DNA of 64,000 nucleotides from Rhodanobacter sp. L36 (GTDB lineage Bacteria; Pseudomonadota; Gammaproteobacteria; Xanthomonadales; Rhodanobacteraceae): the NCBI RefSeq assembly GCF_009765755.1, contig NZ_LMUV01000011.1, positions 1,524,061 through 1,588,060 of the forward strand, written 5' to 3'. Shown piece by piece: positions 1 through 8,188 of the stretch; position 1 is the first letter of the stretch; every line of letters starts with the position of its first letter. The notes beneath the pieces were generated by a model. It was given only the letters and a program-made list of their open reading frames with translations. It was not told the origin of the DNA and did no database searches. The position numbers and the translations under genes were made by a program.

Positions 1-516
1 CAGTATGGTCAAACCACCCATCATCGCGATAAGCGCGGGAAGTCTGCTGGCGCCGATGACGAATGTGCACGCTCCTCCCAAAGTCAGCGCAACGGCGAGC
101 GGCACGAGGTTTTCAAGCATGACAAGTGCAGAGAGCTGGGAGCGATCGACACCTATGCGGTGCAGGTCGATCATCCTCGAGACGGTTTGCCAAACGCCTC
201 CGGGAAGATACTTGGCCGGCAACCGACCCAGGTAGATTTTCAATGCGGTTTCGTAGGGGATGATCGCGCTGGTCCCGCGCAAAGCGAGCCAGGTGAAAAC
301 AGGGCCAAGCAGACTGAGCGAGGCCCACAGCAAGACAGTGACGGTCAACGAAGCCAGATGGGAACCCACCGCGATCGCGTGGAAAGCTCCCCGCGCCCGA
401 ACGCCGGCAATGATCAGAAAGATCACCGCCGCGGGCCCGAAGATCCAGCGCGATGCAGCAAACAGACGTCTTAACGCATGACTCTCAAGAACAGCAATCC
501 TGAGGTTATTCAGCAT
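1..516 (-). CDS. Flippase-like/lysylphosphatidylglycerol-synthase-type membrane protein (partial)
   Basis: The gene runs off the left edge, and only its first 172 codons are present. Reading from the ATG at 516 gives a protein with hydrophobic stretches near residues 25-42, 55-80 and 132-150. Between them is a conserved-looking block with LGRLPAKYLPGGVWQ (about residues 97-111), which resembles the loop of the UPF0104/LPG_synthase_TM family (YbhN, AglD and MprF flippase domains). The ATG overlaps the last 11 bases of the upstream glycosyltransferase gene, so translational coupling is likely. Such proteins often sit beside glycosyltransferases and are thought to move lipid-linked substrates across the inner membrane. 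The exact substrate cannot be told. The family call rests on motif recall and could be wrong in detail. Confidence 0.7.
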   Translation of the reverse strand, partial: MLNNLRIAVLESHALRRLFAASRWIFGPAAVIFLIIAGVRARGAFHAIAVGSHLASLTVTVLLWASLSLLGPVFTWLALRGTSAIIPYETALKIYLGRLPAKYLPGGVWQTVSRMIDLHRIGVDRSQLSALVMLENLVPLAVALTLGGACTFVIGASRLPALIAMMGGLTIL

Positions 517-1375
517 GACCGCGCCGACCAACCACGTAACGCAATAGCAGGGAAGGCATCAACGCAATGATGATTCCCAACTTGTCACCGATCGAAATTC
601 CGGATCGCAGCACGACCTTGATCAATGCGAATGGAAGTTTGAGCAATGGAAACATTCGCGTGAATCTTGTTCTGATGATGCCGGTTGAATCGGACGCGTA
701 GCGTTTCAATTTATCGTCGTGATGCTTCTCCAAACGGAACTCCCTTCGCGACCAACACGATTTCGCCGCATGCAGGAAGCTGCCGCGCAGGGACAGATCA
801 GCGAGAAACACAAGGTCGCCCCCGACGATGCCGGGCATGGGCGAGCATTCGCGCATTCGATGGGTTCGCATCACGCCCATGACGGGGTGCATGTTGCCCC
901 AGAATATGGTGAAAAAACGCGCTGCTGCAGCCAGGTCGCGAGTATCGCTCCAGCCTGAAGCCATGGCGAGAGGTTCGCTATCCACGCCGATCCAGCGTGA
1001 ACTGGCAAACGCGAGACAAGCCCGCGCATCGTCTTCCAGCAGCGAGATACATTCAGACACGAGATTCGATGTCCAGAGGTCGTGCCCGGCAGCCCACATG
1101 AAATAAGCGCCGGATGCCATATCCAGCACGTGCCCGAAATTTGCGACGGCACCCCGATTGATTTCCGTGGTTTCAATGCGAATGCGCGTGTCTTCAAGAG
1201 CGTGGCGTTTGCAAATTTCCAGTGTGCGGTCCGTGGAGGCATTGTCGGCAATGATGATTTCCAGATTCGGGTAGTCCTGGCCGCGCAACGATGTCAGCGC
1301 AGAATCGATGAAGCGCTCCTCGTTGAAGACAGGAACACCGATAGTCATCAAGGGATAGGAATCGTCGGCTTTCAT
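506..1375 (-). CDS. Family 2 glycosyltransferase
   Basis: This is a cytoplasmic GT-A-fold glycosyltransferase of about 289 residues. The N-terminus has the usual pattern for nucleotide-sugar binding: TIGVPVFNEERFIDSALTSL, then IIIADNASTDRT, where the acidic residues bind the nucleotide. Hydrophobic or amphipathic segments near the C-terminus (around FALIKVVL and LGIIIALMPSLLL) suggest membrane association. I chose the ATG at 1375 because AGGA lies eight bases upstream. An ATG nine bases further up would have that AGGA directly against it. It follows the GT-C gene on the same strand with about a 100-base gap and overlaps the next membrane gene. It may build the lipid-linked sugar used by the neighbouring pilin glycosyltransferases, but that link is inference; lipopolysaccharide or exopolysaccharide assembly is the alternative. 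Confidence 0.85.
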   Translation of the reverse strand: MKADDSYPLMTIGVPVFNEERFIDSALTSLRGQDYPNLEIIIADNASTDRTLEICKRHALEDTRIRIETTEINRGAVANFGHVLDMASGAYFMWAAGHDLWTSNLVSECISLLEDDARACLAFASSRWIGVDSEPLAMASGWSDTRDLAAAARFFTIFWGNMHPVMGVMRTHRMRECSPMPGIVGGDLVFLADLSLRGSFLHAAKSCWSRREFRLEKHHDDKLKRYASDSTGIIRTRFTRMFPLLKLPFALIKVVLRSGISIGDKLGIIIALMPSLLLRYVVGRRGHAE

Positions 1376-1474
1376 TTCTTGCATCCTGGGTCATTCACGC
1401 CGCTTCTGGGCAAAGAATGCCATGTTTGCAGCGATGTACTGATCGCTCGGTCACTGCACCGGCGGCGTATCGTT

Positions 1475-3466
1475 TCACTTCAATCCGGTAAGCACATTCA
1501 ATTCTGCTATCTGGGCGTCCAGACGTCCGCCGTAATTCAGTCGCTGTAGTTGTTGGACGACCTCTTGTGCTTCCCGCACACGCCCTTGCGCAACGAGCAT
1601 GCGTGCCAGTGTTATGCGGTACGCCGGTTCGTTTGTGGCGTTTTGTACCGCTGCGGCAGTCATGCGCTCGCCCAAGTCGTGGTCATGCAATACGTTCCAT
1701 GCGTAGTCACCGTACATGGACTGCAGACGCGCGCCGGGCGCAGAGTGCGACAATGCCGCGTTATAGGCATCGACCATGCGGGCCTTGGGCAATTCGCATT
1801 CCCCATCACGCGCGCATTGGGTCAGTGCTCCCAGGGAGCTTTCATCCTGCACTCCGGGTTTCCGCTGTCGCAACTTTCCGATCATGCTTTCCCACCATGC
1901 ATCTTTCAGTGGCAGATGCATGCGTGAGTTCATGAAAATCAGTGCCTGCTCCGGAAGAATCGACGAGTCGGGCAGCGCGGCGGATTTTTCCAGTGGTGCA
2001 TAGACCAGCGGCGTAAACGGTGACGCCGGGTCATAGCGCGAATAGATGATGTAGGTCCGTCCCAGTTCGTACTGCGCACGAGGTGAAGCGGGTGCGCGTT
2101 CGGCGAGTTCTTCCGCGAGTCGCAACGGACTGCCCCATGCATACGAGGTCATGGCCGTGAACGCCGACCAGCAAAGCAGAAGTCCCGCAAGCAGCAGATA
2201 GCGCGGCAACGCCAGCCACGTCTGGCGCGGCACCGCGAGCAGCGGCACCAACGCAAGCAGCAGGCCGAAGCTGGAAAAGTAATTGCGATGTTCGTAGATC
2301 AGCTCCAGCGGAAGAACGGTGCCCGTCAACAGATGGCATGCCAGGAATAGTGCGATGCCAAGTGCCGCGAGCGGACGTCGTGATCGTAGCCAGAAAATCG
2401 ACAGCACCATCACGACGAGCATCACCAGGCTCGCGAGCGTCGTCCATGGCGTCAGCAAGCCGGTCGATATGCGGAAATCATCGTGATAGAACGACAACGC
2501 ATTCGGCGTCGGCAACAGTGTCCATCGGATATAGCCCACCACGATGCGCGCTTCGCTGAGCAGGCGCGTGCCCAGGGTGAAATCGCGCGTCGCCCACGCG
2601 TTTGGTTGCAGCAATGCCGGCAACACCCAGATCATGCCGATCGCCATGGGTACCAGCAGCACTACGACGAACAACGTTGCAATGCGAAAATCAAAAGCAT
2701 CGCTGCACTTGCGGAAGCGGAAGAAGATCCATTCGATCACCAGCGCGTACAGCGGCAGCATCACTGCGGTTTCCTTCGCCAAAGCCCCCAACGCGGTTGG
2801 AATGATGAGGCTGGTGATGCACAGCAGGAATCCACGTGTATTTGTAGGCCTGTGCTCCGTTGCATCCAGGACTTCATTGACTTGCAGCATGCGTTGCCGG
2901 CCTGCGACATAGCCGAGCAGGCCGATGAGCACGAACAGGTTCGCCATGCTCTCCATGCGTTGCACGACATAGAGCACCGCAGTGAGGTTGATCGGTAGCA
3001 GCATCCAGCCCGTGGCGATCAGTGCCGCCACGACATCCGCGGGCGCGCGCTGTGTCTGGTTCAAGTGGCTGCGTAAGGAGCTGCTCGCAACACGGGCGGG
3101 TAATGCCGGCGCCAGCTGGATCAGTTTCCTGGCCAACATGAAAATGGCCACACCATTGAGCAGATGAATCAGCAGATTGACCAGCTTCCAGCTGTATGGG
3201 TCCATTCCACCCACAAGATAATTGACCGCAAATGTCAGTGATGACAACGGTCGTTTGAAGTCGCTGGACTGTGAAGAGAGCGCCGCGCCGACGAGAGATG
3301 ACAGGCTGGCATTGGCCGGCTGCACGTTGTGGTTGTCGACGATGTTGGGGTAGTCGTCGAACAGCCAGCTGCCCGACAAGCCGGCCCAGTACACGCAGGC
3401 CACGACAAGCGTGCCGATGGCGAGAACGACGGTTGCGTTGAGGCGGAAATTCCGGCGAGCACTCAT
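1475..3466 (-). CDS. GT-C-type membrane glycosyltransferase with C-terminal TPR-like region, copy 2
   Basis: A 663-residue inner-membrane protein with roughly ten hydrophobic segments through residue 450, then a soluble helical tail with TPR-like character (YELGRTYIIYSRYDPA and later repeats). A DD pair at residues 37-38 (LFDDYPNI) follows the first membrane segment, as in GT-C enzymes such as protein O-mannosyltransferases and TMTC proteins. Other conserved spots are VVQRMES (about 167), AKETAV (about 230) and EHRNY (393-397). A homologue with all these motifs lies at 5147-7111. Both follow pilin genes in transcription order, so transfer of a sugar to pilin in the periplasm is a reasonable inference, in the manner of TfpW-type pilin glycosylation. 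It could instead be a polymerase or ligase for another surface sugar. Confidence 0.7.
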   Translation of the reverse strand: MSARRNFRLNATVVLAIGTLVVACVYWAGLSGSWLFDDYPNIVDNHNVQPANASLSSLVGAALSSQSSDFKRPLSSLTFAVNYLVGGMDPYSWKLVNLLIHLLNGVAIFMLARKLIQLAPALPARVASSSLRSHLNQTQRAPADVVAALIATGWMLLPINLTAVLYVVQRMESMANLFVLIGLLGYVAGRQRMLQVNEVLDATEHRPTNTRGFLLCITSLIIPTALGALAKETAVMLPLYALVIEWIFFRFRKCSDAFDFRIATLFVVVLLVPMAIGMIWVLPALLQPNAWATRDFTLGTRLLSEARIVVGYIRWTLLPTPNALSFYHDDFRISTGLLTPWTTLASLVMLVVMVLSIFWLRSRRPLAALGIALFLACHLLTGTVLPLELIYEHRNYFSSFGLLLALVPLLAVPRQTWLALPRYLLLAGLLLCWSAFTAMTSYAWGSPLRLAEELAERAPASPRAQYELGRTYIIYSRYDPASPFTPLVYAPLEKSAALPDSSILPEQALIFMNSRMHLPLKDAWWESMIGKLRQRKPGVQDESSLGALTQCARDGECELPKARMVDAYNAALSHSAPGARLQSMYGDYAWNVLHDHDLGERMTAAAVQNATNEPAYRITLARMLVAQGRVREAQEVVQQLQRLNYGGRLDAQIAELNVLTGLK

Positions 3467-3615
3467 CGCGCGTATTCACCGGCGCAATCGCGTGGTGCTG
3501 GCTGCGTTTGCACAACAAGAGATGAAAGAGCGGTCGGCATCATCCGCCCATCATAACGATTCCACTTTGCCGAGCTACCGCCATCGCCGCATGCATCGGG
3601 CGATGGCGGTCGACC

Positions 3616-4170
3616 TCAGTGGGCGGCAGCGGTGGCCGCTGCGGCAGGTTCCGACTTCACGGCGGAACCCGAAGTCACCGGCGCTTGCGATGCGGTCGCC
3701 GCAGGTGCTGTGGTTACGGCGGCCGCTGGAGCCGTCGTCTTGCAGATGTCCGAAAGCATGTTCGCATCGCCGGTGACGACGCTGCAGTTCCAGGTGATGG
3801 AGCCGCTGCCGCCGGCCTTGCCGTCATCGCTCGGTGTCAGCAACAACACCGGATCGGGATCGGCGCCGGTGTTGCGCGTGGAGAGGGTGATCCGGCCGCC
3901 ATCGGCAATCGTCACGCTGGATGCGTAAGGGCTCGACATGGCGCTGGCGTTGTAGCCGACATCGCCGCGCTGGATATTGACCACGCCGCCGCGGGTGGTC
4001 GCCGCTTCCATCACCACCAGTTTGGCTGCCTGGGTTGTTTTCAGCGCGTCGCTTACGCGGCCACTGACCTGACGGTTTTTCCAGGCGGGTACGGCGATGG
4101 CTGCCGCGACCACGATGATGGCGACGATCACCAGGATGGTGACGACCGAAGCACGTTTTCTTTCGCTCAT
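3616..4170 (-). CDS. Pilin-like protein with degenerate prepilin cleavage site and Ala/Pro/Ser-rich tail
   Basis: A 184-residue protein. The ATG at 4170 is chosen because AGGGAG lies just upstream; a longer reading to 4263 has no support. The N-terminal helix (VVTILVIVAIIVVAAAIAVP) aligns with the pilin hydrophobic helix, but the processing signature is lost. Against GFTLIE the cleavage Gly is Arg, Phe1 is Ala and Glu5 is Thr. The C-terminal half keeps a pilin-style disulfide loop (WNCSVVTGDANMLSDIC, about residues 133-149) followed by roughly 35 residues rich in Ala, Pro, Thr and Ser. It lies between a canonical pilin and a GT-C gene. It may be an uncleaved membrane-anchored pilin relative, a pilus accessory, or a decaying duplicate. 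The low-complexity tail could be an O-glycosylation target, which is speculative. Confidence 0.75.
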   Translation of the reverse strand: MSERKRASVVTILVIVAIIVVAAAIAVPAWKNRQVSGRVSDALKTTQAAKLVVMEAATTRGGVVNIQRGDVGYNASAMSSPYASSVTIADGGRITLSTRNTGADPDPVLLLTPSDDGKAGGSGSITWNCSVVTGDANMLSDICKTTAPAAAVTTAPAATASQAPVTSGSAVKSEPAAAATAAAH

Positions 4171-4468
4171 GAGCGAACTCCCTGTTGCAAGTGATATGAA
4201 TGCGGTTTCAGTCGGGCGGTGTGTATTGACTGCCGATGGGAAGTCGATGCATGGCAACGGCACCTCCGCGCGTGACCGCTAGAGTAGGGCCAGCCCTTGT
4301 CGACGGATTGTGATGCCGAGGGATCGCATGGCGCCATGACAGCGATCTGTCGCGATCTGCGCGTGCACCCTCAAGCTGCAGCGTTCGTTGAAGTGACAAT
4401 ACACGACTGTATTCCAACGACTGAAAGATCACTGTGTCCGAGCACGTCCCCATCGCGTGCGAAAGCGA

Positions 4469-4963
4469 TCAGTTAGGTTTGCAATTCGCCGGAGAGAATT
4501 TTTCGCCGATGATCGCGGTGTCGGACTTGCAGGTCCACGACCCTGTCGGATCGCGCGTGAGGGTAATTTTTCCGTTTGTGATCAAAGGCGACGCGTGGTT
4601 GCCCAGCGTGACGTAAATCGTGCCGGTATCGTTGGCATTCTGTGGCAACTGGACTTGCGCAATGCCTGTGCCTGGCGGCGCGGTGGCGGCGCCCTGCGAT
4701 GGATCCTTCAGGATGTCCGAGGCGGCGAGAACACTGTTGTTGCATTGCCCCACGGCCGTACCCAACTGCACCTTGCCACTAGTGACGCAATCCTCGATCA
4801 GTACCTTGGCTTCGCTGGCCTCACTCATCGCGCGGGTTACCTGCGAACGCGCCACGTACGTCTGATAAAGCGGTATGGCAATGGCGGCCAGGATCGCGAT
4901 GATCGCGACCACGATCATCATCTCGATCAAGGTGAAGCCGACGGTTGAGCGTTGGCGTGGCAT
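4469..4963 (-). CDS. pilA: Type IV pilin (PilA-like), copy 2
   Basis: A 164-residue major-pilin-type protein. The short basic leader (MPRQRSTVG) ends at the prepilin peptidase site, followed by [20 protein letters not shown] with Glu5 in place. A C-terminal cysteine pair (WTCKSD and PANCKPN) forms the expected D-region loop, and another pair lies near residues 58 and 73. Type IV pilins assemble into retractable pili used for twitching, adhesion and DNA uptake. A GGAGG sequence precedes the start. It lies downstream of the GT-C gene at 5147-7111 and upstream of the degenerate pilin-like gene. Sequence divergence from the pilin at 7195-7644 is high outside the N-terminal helix, so the two may give antigenically different fibres. 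Confidence 0.93.
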   Translation of the reverse strand: MPRQRSTVGFTLIEMMIVVAIIAILAAIAIPLYQTYVARSQVTRAMSEASEAKVLIEDCVTSGKVQLGTAVGQCNNSVLAASDILKDPSQGAATAPPGTGIAQVQLPQNANDTGTIYVTLGNHASPLITNGKITLTRDPTGSWTCKSDTAIIGEKFSPANCKPN

Positions 4964-5146
4964 GTGATTCCTCCTTTGAATCAGTAATTTGAAGCAGCTT
5001 CCGTACCACTACATCCTCGTCGAACGTGACGCCTTACGCGTTTCGACGATTGGCGTCGATCTCAACGCCGCGTTTGCTTCAGTTACCCGGACCGTCCCGG
5101 CTTTCAGGTTAGAGGTCTTCTCCAGCTCACTGAGAAAATGCCCGGT

Positions 5147-7111
5147 TCAGGGTTTGGTGATCGCAGCTGGCGATGTCGCAGATGGTGCTGTCAGTTGCGC
5201 TAGCGCCTTCGTCCGTAATGCGAGCAACACTTTGTCGCCGCTCAATTTCGGCCGCATGGATTGTGCCTTGGCAATCACTGCCAGTGCTTCCTGACCACGG
5301 TCGTGGTCCACCAAATAGCCGGCCAATTCGCGAGCGTAGACATCTGTATCTTTTCGTAACGGTAATGCGGCCTGCCATTGTTCAATGGCGGTGGTTGGAT
5401 CGTGCAGGGCGGCGGCAGCCAGTTCGGCGTATTGAGTGCGCAAGGTGAGGCGATCGGGGTTGCGTGCAACCACGATCTTGTACGCCTCGGCCAACTGCCG
5501 CGCGTCGATGCCGATGTTGCCGCCTAAGCGTTGTTGCACTAATCCATACAGTGCTTGATTGGTCTCTGGTCCTAGCGGACGGGTTCGCAATTTTTGCTGC
5601 AGGCTGGTCCACCATGGGCCATCCGCCGTACCCGGATGGGCCGCCGACTGAATCAGCAGCGCGTCCTCCGGCAAGATGGATGACGTGGGCAACCGCGCCG
5701 CACGCTCCAGTTGCTGAATACCCAACGAGTAGAGCGGGTTGGCGGGATTGTCGCCAGACATAGCTACGTAGCGCCGGGCCAAGTCGAGAGCGGCGCGGGG
5801 CGAGTCTGGATTCATGCTGGCAAGTGACGTTGCCAGAAAAAGCGGACTGGCCCACGTGGCGGCTCGAAGCGCCGTGAGAAAGGCGAGATTCAAAATGAGG
5901 ACGCAGACGACGAGGCCGGGCACGCCCGACTTGATTCGACATGCAAGTAACCACATGAGGTCGGCCACCACCAGCAGTACGCCAAACAAGGCGGGATAGT
6001 TGCGGTGCTCGAAAACCAGTTCCAGTGGCAGCGGGCTGCTCGTGAGCAAGTGCGCCATGAAAAACCACCCGATGCCGAGCGCCAGCAGGGGACGCCGTTT
6101 ACGCACCGCAACGCCCAGTGAAAGCAGCCCAACCAAAATCAAACCGCCAAGCAGCGTCGTGATCGGATGCAGCAAATCCGTCGAAACGGGATAGTTGTCG
6201 TAATAGAAATGCAACTGGTCGGGCAAAGGCAGCAAGCTCCACCCGAGATACATGGGCAGCGCCCGCAATTGGGTGAGTTCGCGTTGCCACGCAGTGTAGT
6301 CACGTATTTGGTAGGCAGCCGCCGTGGCGTAGTGAGGCAACAAATACGCAACGAACAGTGCCAGTGCCGCGACAAAACCGATCATGTAAGCAATTTTCCA
6401 GCGGCGCTCGACTGATGAACGCGCCGCTGCAAAGTGCAGCAGAGTCACCTCGATCAGCCACGCATAACCTGGCACCAGCACCACGGTTTCCTTTGCCAGG
6501 TAACCGACGGCCACCAGTGCAGCACAGAGCAACAACCATGGCCAACTGCGCTGTCCCGTCAACTGGCGTTGCCGCGCATGCCAGTACGCCAGTAGCGCGA
6601 GCAGCACAAAAGTAAAACCCATCAACTCCATGCGCTGCACCACGTACATCACTGCCGATACCTGCAGCGGATGAACGGCCCAGGCGAAGGCAACCGCCAG
6701 AGACCAGTAGCCGAGACGCTGGTGATGGCGCTCGATGTTTTCACCAAGTCGCGCCGACCAACCAGCCAGCATCAAGCGCTTGGTCAGCAAGAACAACAAA
6801 ACCGTGTTCAATAAATGGATGGCCAGATTGACGGCCTTGAATCCCCAGGTCGAACCACCCAGCGCGTAGTTAAGCGCGTAACTCAACATCGCCAGCGGTC
6901 TTTGCACATTCGCAAGTGACCATGCCCAGACGGCATGCCATGCCTGCCAGTGCCAGCCATTGACATGGATTGCCTGGTTTTCCGCAAAGATGGGGTAATC
7001 GTCGAAGATGAAGCCGCCGGAGAGCGCCGGCCAGAAAACGAGGACGATTAGCAGCAGGCTACCAAGCAACGGCAAGAAACGATGCCAAATTCCGAGTGGT
7101 GCGTAGGCCAT
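5147..7111 (-). CDS. GT-C-type membrane glycosyltransferase with C-terminal TPR-like region, copy 1
   Basis: A 654-residue multi-pass membrane protein homologous to the one at 1475-3466. Shared features at matching positions are FDDYP with DD at 37-38, RPLAMLSYALNYALGG, VVQRMEL, AKETVV, FYYDNYPVS and LPLELVFEHRNY. Hydrophobic segments fill residues 10 to about 440. The tail is helical and TPR-like, ending in an Ala/Ser/Thr/Pro stretch. It begins 83 bases after the stop of pilin copy 1, with a terminator hairpin in the gap, so it may be expressed by read-through. The paired arrangement suggests a pilin-specific glycosyltransferase acting in the periplasm with a lipid-linked sugar donor. Family placement is by motif pattern, not by a database match. 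Confidence 0.7.
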   Translation of the reverse strand: MAYAPLGIWHRFLPLLGSLLLIVLVFWPALSGGFIFDDYPIFAENQAIHVNGWHWQAWHAVWAWSLANVQRPLAMLSYALNYALGGSTWGFKAVNLAIHLLNTVLLFLLTKRLMLAGWSARLGENIERHHQRLGYWSLAVAFAWAVHPLQVSAVMYVVQRMELMGFTFVLLALLAYWHARQRQLTGQRSWPWLLLCAALVAVGYLAKETVVLVPGYAWLIEVTLLHFAAARSSVERRWKIAYMIGFVAALALFVAYLLPHYATAAAYQIRDYTAWQRELTQLRALPMYLGWSLLPLPDQLHFYYDNYPVSTDLLHPITTLLGGLILVGLLSLGVAVRKRRPLLALGIGWFFMAHLLTSSPLPLELVFEHRNYPALFGVLLVVADLMWLLACRIKSGVPGLVVCVLILNLAFLTALRAATWASPLFLATSLASMNPDSPRAALDLARRYVAMSGDNPANPLYSLGIQQLERAARLPTSSILPEDALLIQSAAHPGTADGPWWTSLQQKLRTRPLGPETNQALYGLVQQRLGGNIGIDARQLAEAYKIVVARNPDRLTLRTQYAELAAAALHDPTTAIEQWQAALPLRKDTDVYARELAGYLVDHDRGQEALAVIAKAQSMRPKLSGDKVLLALRTKALAQLTAPSATSPAAITKP

Positions 7112-7140
7112 GAAGCCAGTCTCGTCATGTTGAAGAATTC

Positions 7141-7170
7141 AAAAACAAAGGCCGCCCAATGGCGGCCTCT
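7141..7170 (-). terminator. Rho-independent terminator after pilin copy 1
   Basis: On the minus strand an eight-pair GC-rich stem, AGGCCGCC/GGCGGCCT with a four-base loop, is followed by TTTGTTTTT. It sits between the pilin stop at 7195 and the GT-C start at 7111. It would make the pilin the dominant product and leave the glycosyltransferase to weaker read-through. Confidence 0.85.
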
Positions 7171-7194
7171 GCAAGACAACAATAAGTCGATGAA

Positions 7195-7644
7195 TCAGTT
7201 CTGGCAGCTCACGGGAGCATACTTGGGCCTGAGTGCTGCAGTAATGGTGCTGGAGCAGGCCCAGCTACCACTTGCATTACGCGTCCAAAGCAGGCTGCCA
7301 TTCAAAGCTGCGTTGGCATGACCACCAAAAACTGCAGTAATGACAGTGTTGCCTGCTGGGGTGAGAGTGGTAGGAAGTGTCGGTTTGCCCGGAGGAGCGA
7401 TCAGATCGGAAGAAGTAGCTGTAGAGACGCAGTTGCCCGCAGCGGCACCAACTGTTAGCTGATTGTTGTTGATGCAGTCTTCAACGACAACTTTCTGGTC
7501 GCCAGCTTCACCCATCACTCGGCTGAACTGCGACTTGATCACGTAGGTCTGGTACTGCGGGATGGCGATGGCGGCCAGGATCGCGATGATCGCAACCACG
7601 ATCATCAATTCGATCAGGGTAAAGCCTTTCTGCATGGTCTTCAT
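7195..7644 (-). CDS. pilA: Type IV pilin (PilA-like), copy 1
   Basis: A 149-residue type IV pilin with a seven-residue leader (MKTMQKG), cleavage before [20 protein letters not shown], and Glu5 present. Cysteines in WACSSTI and the C-terminal APVSCQN form the D-region loop, and a second pair lies near residues 57 and 71. The start is set by AGAGGAA just upstream. It is the first gene of the minus-strand block, and its own terminator separates it from the GT-C gene. I looked for a sigma-54 promoter of the kind often found before pilA and did not find a convincing TGGCAC-N5-TTGC match upstream. Confidence 0.95.
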   Translation of the reverse strand: MKTMQKGFTLIELMIVVAIIAILAAIAIPQYQTYVIKSQFSRVMGEAGDQKVVVEDCINNNQLTVGAAAGNCVSTATSSDLIAPPGKPTLPTTLTPAGNTVITAVFGGHANAALNGSLLWTRNASGSWACSSTITAALRPKYAPVSCQN

Positions 7645-8188
7645 GGTGGTTCCTCTGTAGTTGGTTATCTAACCTTGGGTGATGCCCCCTGAGCCCCAGC
7701 TCCGAATCCCCCTAGCGGATCGGACCCACACTCATTGGTCAACAACGACCAGGAAGCTCGAGCAGACTAAAGCAGGTTGCGTGCCATCAGCGCTGCACGG
7801 CTATTTCCGCATATCCAAGGCCGAATAGTTTGTGCCTGCGGTCACGAAAGCTCGCGACCCTTGCTGCGCCTGCATTCACCGCCGCTGGAAATGTGACTGG
7901 CGTGGCATTGCCTGGCTCTGTCCATGCCGGGCAGGTAGTGACGAAAATTGTCAGAAAGTTGTCGCCATGGCAGGGGCCGAACGGCCCGGGATCGGCGCTG
8001 GCGGCGCTCACGGGAGCACATGCGTTGCACTTCGCGAAGGGCGGATCGGGATGCGGGCCGCTTGAATGCATTGGTGATGGCGACCTTCGCCGCTGTATCC
8101 GGCGATACGCCAGCGCGATGCATATGCGGCTTGCGTCCGGTGCACGCCACGCTTACCGTCACGACTTTGTTCAACCGGGGAAATCACG
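7645..8188. other. Gene-free stretch between divergent pilin and peptidase genes
   Basis: About 540 bases with no convincing gene. Open frames on both strands overlap each other and have no recognizable motif or ribosome site. It must hold the promoters of the pilin at 7644 and the peptidase at 8189, and GGGG lies just before the peptidase start. I could not place a strong -35/-10 pair. Confidence 0.5.

Noticed and set aside
7645..7740. Sigma-54 promoter for the pilin gene
   Set aside because: Many pilA genes have TGGCAC-N5-TTGC, but no good match was found in this upstream region.
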